Positions 20,801 to 29,473 of a stretch of 31,192 nucleotides of DNA are shown one piece after another. The notes beneath the pieces are model-generated. The model did not search any database. It was not told where the DNA came from and saw only the letters and a list, made by a program, of their open reading frames with translations. The DNA comes from Cudoniella acicularis. Its lineage: Eukaryota > Ascomycota > Leotiomycetes > Helotiales > Helotiaceae. Each line of letters opens with the position of its first letter. The stretch's first letter is position 1. The stretch lies in assembly GCA_013054445.1 (NCBI GenBank), contig JAAMPI010000588.1, forward strand, positions 1 through 31,192. The letters run 5' to 3'. A program made the translations under genes and the position numbers.

Positions 20801-21494
20801 TATATTAGTTTAACTAGTTTTTAGACTATAATACTTAAGTCGTTTAGGTTAATATAACTCTAAATATCTCTTTTATATAAAGTAGTTTTAAGTACTTCGA
20901 GCTAGGGATTCTAATCCTTCTAGGTATTAAGTATAATTATTATTTTCGTAGATACTATCGTTTTAATAGTAATTGATTTATTATATAAAGAATAAATTCT
21001 AAATATCTAAGATAGTTTAACTAAATTTTATAATTCTTTATATAAAGATAGATGTTAACTCCTTTCTTAAAGTAATTATAAGCGTAAGTAGCCTAGGCTT
21101 ATAACTATAGATATAATTAAGTATAGGAATTTAGAGGTATATTAACTATAAGCAAGTAGGAGGAATGAATTGTCTATCTAGTAGAAGAGCTCGTACGGAG
21201 CAGTATTTATATACAAATAAGATAGGAGTAAAGCTGAATAAGCAGAGAATGCAAAACACGCTGTGTTTTGCCAACAAGAGGCCACCTAATAAGTGGTAGC
21301 GCTCCAGCTTGCTGATTTAGCACACACGTGAATGGCTTTTCTCAACAATGACGAAGCTTCGCTTCTATTACGTGAGAGGCACTCTCTATAAAAGAGGTCC
21401 TTCTCTCTTCGTACATAGCTTCCTCTTAGAGGACCAACTTTAATACGATTTATATAAGAACCTCATACGACTCGTTACCCTGAACTTCCCAACA
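17860..21494 (-). mobile_element. RIP-decayed Ty1/copia retrotransposon (minus strand), internally deleted
   Basis: The minus strand carries a copia order. From about 21170 to 21494 lies a probable 5' LTR starting TGTTGGGAAG, with TATA-like boxes. From 21100 to 20080 is a gag-like region with phrases such as NPWLEVLK, DKWLLI and PNIDEIKPLYNFILVVLL. Around 18770-18350 is the integrase region: ELAIRLLRLRTPKLNRN-like sequence, then GYIASYKSINIFRI followed by a stop, resembling the conserved copia segment after the integrase core. Reverse transcriptase and RNase H are not recognisable, and little room remains for them, so the 3' half is deleted. Stops are almost all TAG/TAA, and CpA and TpG are scarce, as expected after RIP. 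The element is split by the solo LTR at 19737-20069. Confidence 0.72.
19737..20069 (+). mobile_element. Solo LTR (333 bp) nested in the copia element, TSD TTTTC
   Basis: Begins TGTTATAGACC and ends GAGCTATAACA. It is flanked by identical 5-bp repeats TTTTC (19732-19736 and 20070-20074). Its last 94 bases (19976-20069) align to the end of the LTR at 7472-7687 with 83 identities, so both belong to one family. The U3 parts differ: this copy is 117 bp longer and built of repeated CGACGCT/CGATTTAATAACTTGA-type units. It has no internal region. Confidence 0.88.
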
Positions 21495-21891
21495 GTTTCC
21501 ATTACTGTCCATCTGTCATCGCTCAATTGCAATCCCCACTTGCCATGTGTCATCCATCTTAAAGGCTTCCCTACTAACTCTAATATAATTTCCACCATTT
21601 GACGGATTATCTTATCTCGACTTTCTCTCTGTGGAGGGATGATATCTGACCGGTGGGGTTTCGTTGTCCAATTAAGGTCTAGCTCCCTTTCAGCGGATCA
21701 GATTAAGTCTATTCCGGATTTAATGGCTAGGTAGCGCCAGAGCCGCTTCGTGCAGCCCGAGCAAAACCCTCACGAACGCATCTGCCACTAGAACACCTGC
21801 CACGAGTGAATCTATCATCAACAAATCGGTTACCTGATATACTCCCCTGTTTAGAATAACCAAATGGGCCTCTCGTTGCCCGCGCTCAGAG
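21495..21891. other. Intergenic, no supported gene
   Basis: Base composition returns to normal at about 21480. No family was recognised. This interval would hold the promoter of the HET remnant that starts at 21892. Confidence 0.4.
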
Positions 21892-22060
21892 ATGCGTCTT
21901 TTGCAACTCAAAACCAATGGCGAATTCGGCTTAACCAAGGACCTGATCAATAATATCCCCCCTCATGTGATACTTTCGCATGCTTAGAGAAATGATGATA
22001 AAGAGTTCACCTTTAAAGACTTGGCAGGAGGTTCTAAGGATACCTACACTCAACACAAGA
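21892..22060 (+). pseudogene. HET-domain gene remnant (N-terminus only)
   Basis: Starts with an intact ATG and reads MRLLQLKTNGEFGLTKDLI, NNIPPHVILSHA, a stop, then RNDDKEFTFKDLAGGS. This is the characteristic N-terminus of the large fungal HET family, where ILSHTWG follows about 25 residues from the start. Here the invariant Trp codon is TAG (TGG to TAG) and the following Gly is Arg; both are G-to-A changes. Similarity fades after about 22050. It belongs to a different HET subgroup from the gene at 14890-16725. Confidence 0.72.
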
Positions 22061-23479
22061 GGGAGCAGTCTTGGTCCGACACAACCCTAGATGATGGTGG
22101 AAGCGATAGCTAAGGCACTCGAGGTATGCACATCAGCTCTCCGTCACTGTGGCAAGTAGTTTCCTGACAATATACAGATAGCCGGTGATTCTCAAAGATG
22201 ATGAGTCAGATACTCCTAACCTCGAAGCCATTGCCGACCTAAAACAAGCCAACTGATCTGCCTAGACCATGGTGGGATGTCGAGGATGGCTGCTTTGTTA
22301 CCTCCGTCCGATTCCTCAACCGTTGGACGAAACCGCCTCTGAGCTTGATGCGACTGGCTCTTGGGGAGCATGAGAAGTCGTTGGCTCCCGCCCCCAGCTC
22401 TCTTCACCGTCACCCTGCTGAGCCCTCGTACCCTCGGATTGATTAGGAACAGAACTAAGGCGGAACTAGTAATGTCTGATAGGAGAACTTGGACAAGGCT
22501 CTCTACATTGCAATCAGGACCGGAATAGGGATGAGGAGGTAGGGTGGCTCGAATCATGACGCAAACAGAGGACGAAAGGAATTCAGGAAGTAGACGGAGG
22601 ACAGAAGAAATCTACTTATTCAAGGCGATAAGTATATCTTCGCGGTGTTATCTGTGTGCTGCCAGGGCAGCCCTCTATCTCTGACCGCCAATCTAGGCCA
22701 GATTACCACATCGAATTGTCCCAAATAAGAAACCTTTACCACGTGTCTAGCCGTGGACATGTGCATCAATGCAGAATTCCATTTCTGTTCTCATCCCGAT
22801 GGTCCAGGACTCATGGCCAGCATCCATTTCCGTGGTAAACATTGATATTCAACGCCTAGCAAGGCTCTAGAGCCAAAACACCTCCCTTGGAAAAGAAAGA
22901 CACAAGCAGTTGTCCGAACATCCGCACAAGCCTCATCCAAGCACTAATTGTCGCCGTACACCGAGATAAGAATACCTCCGTTTGTTTCGTTGGAGTTAAG
23001 TGCGGCTCTTGCAGGAAGCCCCGTTTGTCAGACTTCGAGGAGAATTATATCAACCATTAGGAGATGAACACAAACGCACTAGCATTGACTTCGTGGAGAA
23101 ATATATCAATCGTTGGAAGATGAACACAAACGCACCGGCATTCACCATGTCTAATGGCACGGGAGCGTGCTTTAGAAATGCGGCTGCTAGCTCCCGCTAG
23201 TCTCCTGCCGTCTTGCCAAGCTGATACGCACTACAAGATCTGAGGATCTTGTCTGTTGGCACATCCCTGGATCAGGAGCCTACAATGCCGGACAGGAGGC
23301 TCTCCCGTTTACATCGATTAAACTTTCGACTACATATGGCAAGCGTTAGAATCAGTCAATCATGGCCTCCGAGCATAATAAATAAGGAGACTGCCCAATC
23401 TTCTATCTTATCATACCTACCAACCGCAAATTCCCTCAAGACATTAGCAAGCTTCCAGCAGCTGTCGCTATAGCCATCG
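22061..23479. other. Unassigned region between HET and dynamin remnants
   Basis: No confident gene. A minus-strand ORF with an ATG at 22557 (22216-22557, 113 codons) shows no recognisable motif and is probably spurious. A 56-bp tandem duplication lies at 23037-23148 (separate entry). Some of this stretch may be decayed coding sequence linked to its neighbours, but I could not place it. Confidence 0.35.
23037..23148. repeat. Two tandem copies of a 56-bp unit
   Basis: Copy 1 (23037-23092) and copy 2 (23093-23148) share GATGAACACAAACGCAC and flanking sequence, with roughly 80 percent identity by eye. The period is not a multiple of three, so the copies are read in different frames. The second copy can be read as YINRWKMNTNAPAFTMSNG, a phrase that looks like real protein, but I do not recognise its family. 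Confidence 0.65.
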
Positions 23480-26098
23480 GTGAAACTGGTCTAGGAAACC
23501 AGGCCACATTGACTAAGATTGATAAACTAAGACAGATGAATGTCGGCACAATCATTCCGCTACCCCAGGTACTTCCCAAAATTCTGTGGTTGGATCAGTA
23601 CATGTCTAATGCTATGATAGATTGCTGTAGTGGGTGATTAGTTAACTAGAAAAAGCTCTCTGCTGGAGAGCCTCACAGGCTTCTCTTTCCCTCGTGGTGC
23701 TAGGCTCTATACTCGCTATATGACCCAGATTACCTGCTGTCGTACACCCGAGATGAGTGTATCCATCTCCATCATCCCTCGTCCGAATACAGATGAGACA
23801 CTCAAGGCACGACTTCTTCAGTTCCAGCGCCGCATTACGGAGATGGAGAATAAAGATCTCACCAACATCTTCGAGGAGATCTGTCAATTCTTAAGGTATC
23901 ATAGTCCTGTCTACTAATTTGGTTCTAGGCCACCCTTGCCATAGGCATCCGAATGAGCTAGACTAATAAAGACGATGGACGTGGGGCGATCAGCCAGGAT
24001 ATCCTTAAGATCGAGATGAGCGGACCCGATGTTAGTGCTCTCTGCCTACTCTATGGCTCGGCTAAAGGTTTTCTTTTGATAGCAAGATCATCTCACGGTC
24101 ATTGATGTCCCTAGAATCTTTCGGGTACCTACGCTAGGTAAGTTATAAATCAATTTACAAGCGAGACTTCTACTGAAAGGTTCCAGGGCTCACTACATAA
24201 AGCGATATCGTACTAGTCGAGAACGTGGTCAAACTGTACATGAGCAATCGTCGGACTATGTGAGTTTCCATAGTCCTTAGGATCACGATATTCACTAATA
24301 AATAAGCAGCATTCTGGCAGTTATACCCTATAACGTCGACTTAGCTACGCAGGAGATCCTTAAACTAGCCGAGGCCGCTGATCCGGGTGGTATTCGAACC
24401 ATGGGCGTGCTGACCAAACCGGATCTCGTAACAGAGAGAACTACCAAGGACGCAATCATCGATCTAGTTCTCGGGAAACGTAGTAATCTAAGACTCGGAT
24501 ACTACATTGTCAAAAATCGCAGCGCAGATGACAACATCTCTACAGTTTCAGACCGTCTCGCTGCCGAGAAAGCCTTCTTTATGGCTCCTCCGTGGCCATC
24601 CGTTGCCGATCGCTGCGGTATTACTTCTTTGAAGGCCCGGCTCCGCGACTTGCTGATGAGCGTCTCTAAGCAAGAGTTTCCCTATGTGAAGTCTGAAATT
24701 GAGCAGCGTCTGCTCCAATGTAGGGCTGATCTAGAGATCATAGGACCCTCCCGAGCCGATCAGGGTTCCCAGAGACTTTACCTAGGCAAACTGACTTCGA
24801 GGTTTCAGCTAGTCACCCAGGCCGCCTTGAACGTACACTATACAGGAGACCAGGTCTTTAATACGGAGCCTACCCTCAAGCTTGCCACCAAGATGATCAA
24901 GCTAAACGAGGTCTTCTCCAATGTTTTCTGGAAACGCGGCCATAAGCAGCACTTTGGGCCCCAATAGGACGACGAGGGAGAGAGCTCATTTAGACGTAGC
25001 CTCGACGATCTTCCCTTTGAAGTTCCCCTCTTCTACTACCCCGAACTTAACGACATCATCCTGACGGACGATTACCAATGCCCCAAGCCCTTAAAGGGAC
25101 CAATATTAACCCATATCGAGGAGGCGCTTGAGTCCAGCCGCCGACCTGAACTCGGAACAGTAAGCACTTCCAGTGTTTCTTTTTTGCCTTAGCTGACTCA
25201 CAGTTTCTAGTTTGGTGGGACAATTCTTGGCACAGTTTTCAAAGAGCAGTCGGAGAAATGGGAGCCTCTTGTACTCTCGCATACAAGCAAAGCCATCGCC
25301 CTTGTTCATGAATACATCTTTCAGCTCCTCACTAAGCTGTATCTGGACAAGCAGATCCGAGACCAGCTGTGGAATATCCTCCTTCTGGACAAGTTACGCA
25401 ATGCTTACCGTCGAGCTATGAGCTATGCTCGCTTCCTCCTAGCTATTGAGCGTGGAAGCAGACCTACTATGCTCAACCATTACTTCAATGCCAACCTTCA
25501 AAAGAAACGTAGCGAGCGCATGACTCGGTCGCTCATGGCTATGGCGATCTCTTTTAGTGGTGGTGGCGAGGAGCGATACGTGCCTGTTAGTAAGATCAAT
25601 TAGTACGCTGATGACAAAGATAATGGCCAGTAGGTGTGCGAGGACATTCTTGATACCCTTATGAGCTATTACAAGATATCTCGTAAGCGGTTTGTAGATG
25701 TCATCTGCCAGCAGGTCGTCTCTCACTTCCTCCTCGAGGGTGACGAGAACCCGCTTCAGATTTTAGTTCCTGACCTCGCTATACGTCTTGATCTCGAGCA
25801 GCCTGAGCTGATTACCGGTGAGGATGAGGGATAAAAACGCCAGCGTCAGATCTTAGGGCGGGAAATCGAGAATCTTGAGGCTGCTCTAAATGTGTTACAG
25901 GCTTGATTTTGCTAATGCTAGGCTAGAGATCAATTGATTGATTTATGCAAACATAAGGAGATCACAAATGAGACTAGCGAAAATATACAGACATAACGCA
26001 GTACGCTTGTGTTTGCACCGGGCGATAAGCATAGTGAGGAAACAGTTCAAAGACTTCGTGCCTAAATAGATGCGAAGGTCACCGGAGGTCGACAGTAA
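23480..26098 (+). pseudogene. Dynamin-like large GTPase (Mx/dynamin superfamily), decayed
   Basis: Domain order is that of a fungal dynamin-like GTPase: LTKIDKLRQMNVGTIIPLPQ just before the G domain; the G1 site at 23633-23659, now GD*LTRKSS instead of a GDxxxGKS type; KSSLLESLTGFSFPRGARL; ISIIPRPNTDE; G3 at 24104-24115, now DVPR instead of DxPG; G4 TKPD intact at 24413-24424. A stalk follows (EFPYVKSEIEQRL, FGGTILGTVFKEQSEKWEPL) and then a GTPase effector domain (about 25634-25830). Introns are visible, for example 25160-25210 (GTAAGC donor, CTGAC branch). Stops occur in the P-loop, near 24965, 25600, 25633, 25832, 25904 and later. The frame stays readable to 26098. Loss of G1 and G3 means it cannot bind and hydrolyse GTP normally. 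Proteins of this group remodel membranes and in some lineages act in defence. Confidence 0.85.
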
Positions 26099-26445
26099 TT
26101 GGAATGCCTTGCTGCAGACGCGTGAAGGCCACTCGGACTCGGAGAGCGCCGTGGCCTTCTCACCAGATAGCAAGTTCACTTCTTGAACTCCCTCTATTTC
26201 TCTTTCTCACGCACGCACTCTTCGCAAAGCAATTTTTCCCGCCCTTGTTTGGAGGAAGGGCACTTCAATCTCTCTTTGAATCCATGATCCCACCTAACCC
26301 AACGCATGATGACAGACTCGGGAAACCATTCAACTGTTACCGTGGATGACCGCCGGGCAGTAGGTTTACAGTGGCTCACCATCACAACAAATCAGAGGCG
26401 TACGTCAAAATGCTTAATTGAATTTAGAGATTCTTCAAGAAATGT
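26099..26445. other. Intergenic between dynamin and SANT remnants
   Basis: No supported gene or RNA. It lies between the 3' end of the dynamin-like pseudogene and the 3' end of the minus-strand SANT gene, so it should contain both 3' flanks. Confidence 0.4.
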
Positions 26446-27397
26446 TTAGATTAAATTGTACGAAGCTTGTTTCGTCCTATATATATACGTGCTAGCCCTC
26501 ACACCAACTTTTCGGCCCCGCTTTCGGGGCTGGCCCCCTTGCTTTATGAAGAAGTTCTCCTTTAGTGACGCTAGTGTATGGCCTGGGAAATGCCGCCCTA
26601 TCTCTACCCAGGTCTCGTCTTCGTGGACCATCTTGGCCAACAGAATCTCTTGTTCCTTTGTCAGTTCCTTGCCCGGCTTCCCTTTTGATAAAACCCGGTG
26701 ATAGACTGTAGCCTTTACTGGCGACTCCCCAGAGACAGAACCTAAACTTCCGAATGAAGCAAGAGGTGGGAGTGCTCACAGATACGTGGCAACTCAAATT
26801 CGAGGTTGTATATTGTCCGCTTACCGATCGTAGTACATTTCAGAAAACCTTGAAAGGGCCGTTCTTGATGCTGCGCAACTGGCGTCGACCCCGCCACGGA
26901 GGGGCTGCGAGAGGTTTGTGGAGTATTATGATAGTCGTTATCTACCGGAGGTGGCGGGTGGGCGTGATCGGCTTGGGACGGCGACTCGTCGTCGGGTTGC
27001 GTGGTTGAGGACGGCGTAAGGCTGTGAGGCCGTCTGAGGCGGGGCCCTGGGCCATGCTCATAGGGGGGCGTCAGGACCTGGGGTATTGGGAGCCGCTTTC
27101 GCCACTTGGCCGGCCGTTGGTCTTTGTCGTCCTCGTCGTCGTTGGCATCCTCCTCATTTGTTTCTGACTGCAATCGCTGTCTTCGGAATGATGATACATC
27201 TCGCTGGTCACTTCATTTGCGCCCTGCCGCTTCTCTCCTCGTTGCTCTGGCTCCTTATCTTCGTCGTCCTCCCTCATCGCTTCTGCTGCTACCTCCTGTC
27301 GCTGCTGTTGCTCTTGTGGCTCCTCCCCTCGGTCCTGACTTGGAAGTAGAGAGCCATGTCTGAGCTCCTCCAACCTGACTATCACCCTATGGACCAT
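26446..27397 (-). pseudogene. Myb/SANT-like DNA-binding protein gene with two frameshifts
   Basis: ATG at 27395-27397 opens MVHRVIVRLEELRHGS, followed by an acidic, Gln/Glu-rich segment. Around 27160-27175 the reading shifts frame into ETNEEDANDDEDD, then a basic RRP-rich segment and EFELPRICEHSH. A second shift near 26745-26756 leads into SLGSVSGESPVKATVYHRV and a SANT/Myb module: KEQEILLAKMVHEDETW, then EIGRHFPGHTLASLKENFF, ending in a basic tail PRKRGRK. The tryptophan and the R-x-F-P-G-x-T/S-x-x-S-L pattern are typical of fungal SANT-type proteins. The frame ends at 26446. No RIP-type stop codons were noted; two small indels account for the damage, so sequence error cannot be excluded. 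Likely a nuclear DNA-binding protein of unknown target. Confidence 0.7.
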
Positions 27398-27739
27398 GAC
27401 TCTAACCTGAGCTAATGGGAGATTGGTGCTTTGATTGACCCGGGGATTTTGGAGTATATATGTCGCCTGTCCGTGCTATAGGGCTAATCGGCGGTCTTTC
27501 AGATGGCTGGTTGGCTTCGAGAGTGCCTTGGGATTCGAAAAAAATTTATGGTCTCTGAGCGATTTGGTGTTTGAGGCTGTAAGCCCTCTCCCTCCTCAGC
27601 CTCTGGCAGCGCCAAGTTGTGGGAAATGTGTAAACTCCGCTCCTTGCTCACCCCAGCACCCGCCAGTCGCGCGAGCGGGGTGAGCTGGGTGAGCGCCGCT
27701 GCCTTATAGAGAGGAGAGGTAGCTGCCTTCAGCTTGGCT
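27398..27739. other. Promoter-side region of the SANT gene
   Basis: It contains an imperfect GC-rich inverted repeat (27647-27694, separate entry). An open frame at 27499-27744 (minus) has no recognisable domain and probably represents leader DNA. Confidence 0.4.
27647..27694. repeat. GC-rich imperfect hairpin upstream of the SANT gene
   Basis: GCTCACCCCAGC on the left pairs imperfectly with GCTGGGTGAGC on the right. Additional CACCCGC/GCGGGGTG pairing flanks a short GC-rich loop. It lies about 250-300 bp upstream of the SANT-gene ATG and could be a regulatory palindrome or a chance structure. Confidence 0.4.
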
Positions 27740-28540
27740 CTCATTACTCCGCTTTGTAAGAGTTGGGGCCATTACTTGCCGGCACCCTAAGCGAACCTCA
27801 CCAAAATAACCCCTTGCCTTACAAAACCTACTATAATTGCAATTGCAATTATTTTGACTCCAAATTAAATTTATATATTAATTAATAGTAGCTAATCCAC
27901 ATACATCAATTACATCCTCAATTTTACAGGTTAATTGCTCCGTATAATACCGGAAGTCACGTGGATCCACCTAGTCCTAGAGCTTCTAAATCTCCCTATA
28001 TAAAACCTCCTTATTTTTTGGCATATAAGGCAACTTCTTTAGCTCTTCTTTCATCTAACGCTAAACCTTTTCAATAGGGTTTAGATCAGGAGAAGAAGGA
28101 GGCTATTTAAAGCCTCGAATCCCGTATTCTAACCTAGGGAGTCGAGCCTTCCCTAAGTGGACCTTACTCCTATCTTCTATAAAAATATACTCCGGCCTAA
28201 GAGTATCAAATAAGGGGAAAACTATAGGTTCAAGGACCTCTTGAAGATAGGCCTTAGAGCAAATACCCCTACGCCTAGGGAGCTTCTCTATAAAGACTAA
28301 TTTCGACTTATAATCCTACCTAATTATACCCTAAATCATCACCGAGAACCTTCCGGGCCTATATACTAAACGTATACAATTTGTATAACGTTTTTCGTCC
28401 GTCCTCTATATAACCTAAATTCTCCTATACTTCCCGACCTCAAATATAGCTTTATCTAACTATATAACCTTCCGCTAATCGCCTCTAACCTTACCGTCGT
28501 CCCTATCTGCTATATAGTCCGATGTCCCTACCACCGGTGT
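27740..28540 (-). mobile_element. Tc1/mariner-type transposon fragment (3' part)
   Basis: The minus strand encodes the catalytic core of a DDE_3 transposase from about 28520 to its stop at 27878-27880. Visible parts are DKAIFEVGKYRRI (first Asp), RPGRFSVMI, YKSKLVFIEKLPRRRGICSK, YIFIEDRSKVHLGKARLPRL (second Asp), then SSPDLNPIEKVW (third Asp) and DPRDFRYYTEQLTCKIEDVI. Only a few TAG codons at Trp or Gln positions interrupt it. The N-terminal DNA-binding half is missing, cut at about 28540 where different sequence begins. The non-coding end (27740-27870) includes a 20-bp palindrome and a segment with CCCCTTGCCTTAC that may hold the terminal repeat. It is a different family from the mariner remnant at 371. 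Confidence 0.83.
27833..27852. repeat. Perfect 20-bp palindrome in the mariner 3' flank
   Basis: ATAATTGCAATTGCAATTAT equals its own reverse complement over all 20 bases. It lies 26 bp beyond the transposase stop codon, between the coding region and the presumed terminal repeat. It could be a transposase or host-factor site or a 3'-end structure; function is unknown. Confidence 0.85.
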
Positions 28541-28897
28541 GTAACGTTCTGTTATCACGTGAGATCTCGAGGTCACGTGAACGGGGTTTACTTAGCCCTA
28601 GAAGCGTCAAGCAGGTTCTGGTAGAGCGTTATCCTAATCAAGTAATGATATTAGAATATGAGTTGAGCATACGCTCTAACATAGGAAAACTATATAGCTA
28701 TATAGGTGGTTAACATACGGAGTCCTAGAACCGTAGATCCCTACTACTAAGGCGACTCCCTAGATCCGGGACTCTACTACGTGACCCCGCCACGTGGCCG
28801 TAGTCGTGACACTACTCCCTATGTAGCCTAGCGCAGTCCCGTGCGCTATAAATACCTGGCCTTATCGCACGACCCTAGACACGTCATCTCCCTAACG
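28541..28897. other. Promoter or LTR-like region upstream of the Cys-rich ORF
   Basis: It contains three CACGTG motifs (28556-28561, 28574-28579 and 28791-28796) and a TATAAATA box at about 28849-28856, followed some 45 bp later by the ATG of the Cys-rich ORF. A segment from 28551 (TGTTATCACG) to about 28682 (CTCTAACA) has TG..CA ends with short inverted termini, which hints at an LTR, but no second copy or TSD was found. The layout is that of an RNA polymerase II promoter reading rightward. Confidence 0.45.
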
Positions 28898-29473
28898 ATG
28901 CCTTCCGAGGCGTCAGACAAAATCAGACAACGGTTATCCCTTGCGCGACACATCGAAGACTACGGCTCTACTATAGACCTATGTTCGCGCTATACGAAAG
29001 AGAATATAAAATGTGTAGTAGAAAAGAAAAGGAGCGCTCGATGCGCGGGTTGTATAAGGGCGAAGTGCCTATACGACGCGAAGATTCCCCTCTCGGACCT
29101 ATAGGATTTAGAGGTCCTAATAGAGGCAGATTAGGCCTTAATCCGCCGTTAATAGGAGAGGCTTCGTATAGAGGAGGACGAGGCGATAGTAAAGATCCTT
29201 CGCTTCCGTAAACAATAGGAGTTCCTTCGCGAAAGGGAAGGGGAAATGGCTAGTCGGGGGCTACGCTATCTTGATAAACTAGACGCGGCGGAAGAGGCGG
29301 AGAGGCAGTAGAAGGCGAGTGCTTAGGCTAAGGAGCCTACTTCTTACGGCGACGTGGATTAGGAATAGCTCCTGATAGCTCCGTCCGGAGATACTCTTAA
29401 AATACCGTCGAGTTCCTAAGGTTTTTCTATAGTTCCTAGGTATTGTCCGATTCTAGGTAGTCTTTCTACTTGA
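28898..29473 (+). pseudogene. Cys-rich coiled-coil ORF convergent with gypsy pol (RIP-decayed)
   Basis: ATG at 28898 opens MPSEASDKIRQRLSLARHI. A zinc-binding-like Cys cluster follows: Cys near CSRYTKENIKCVV, then RCAGCIRAKCLYDAK. A long charged, helix-forming region comes next (IEEDEAIVKILRFRK, EFLREREGEMASRGL, YLDKLDAAEEAER) and a Ser/Pro tail. The frame is 191 codons long to a TGA at 29471-29473 and has no indels. About a dozen internal TAG/TAA codons interrupt it, all explicable as RIP of CAG, CAA or TGG. ORFs of this general type (Cys cluster plus coiled coil, about 200 residues) recur beside fungal retroelements as far as I recall; I know no established function. Its 3' end overlaps the chromodomain-coding end of the minus-strand pol. 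Confidence 0.65.

Noticed and set aside
22216..22557. 113-codon minus-strand ORF with ATG
   Set aside because: No motif and no clear context; surrounding DNA appears to be decayed sequence of neighbouring genes.
26754..27363. Several plus-strand ORFs over the SANT gene
   Set aside because: Shadows of the minus-strand gene, with no domain of their own.
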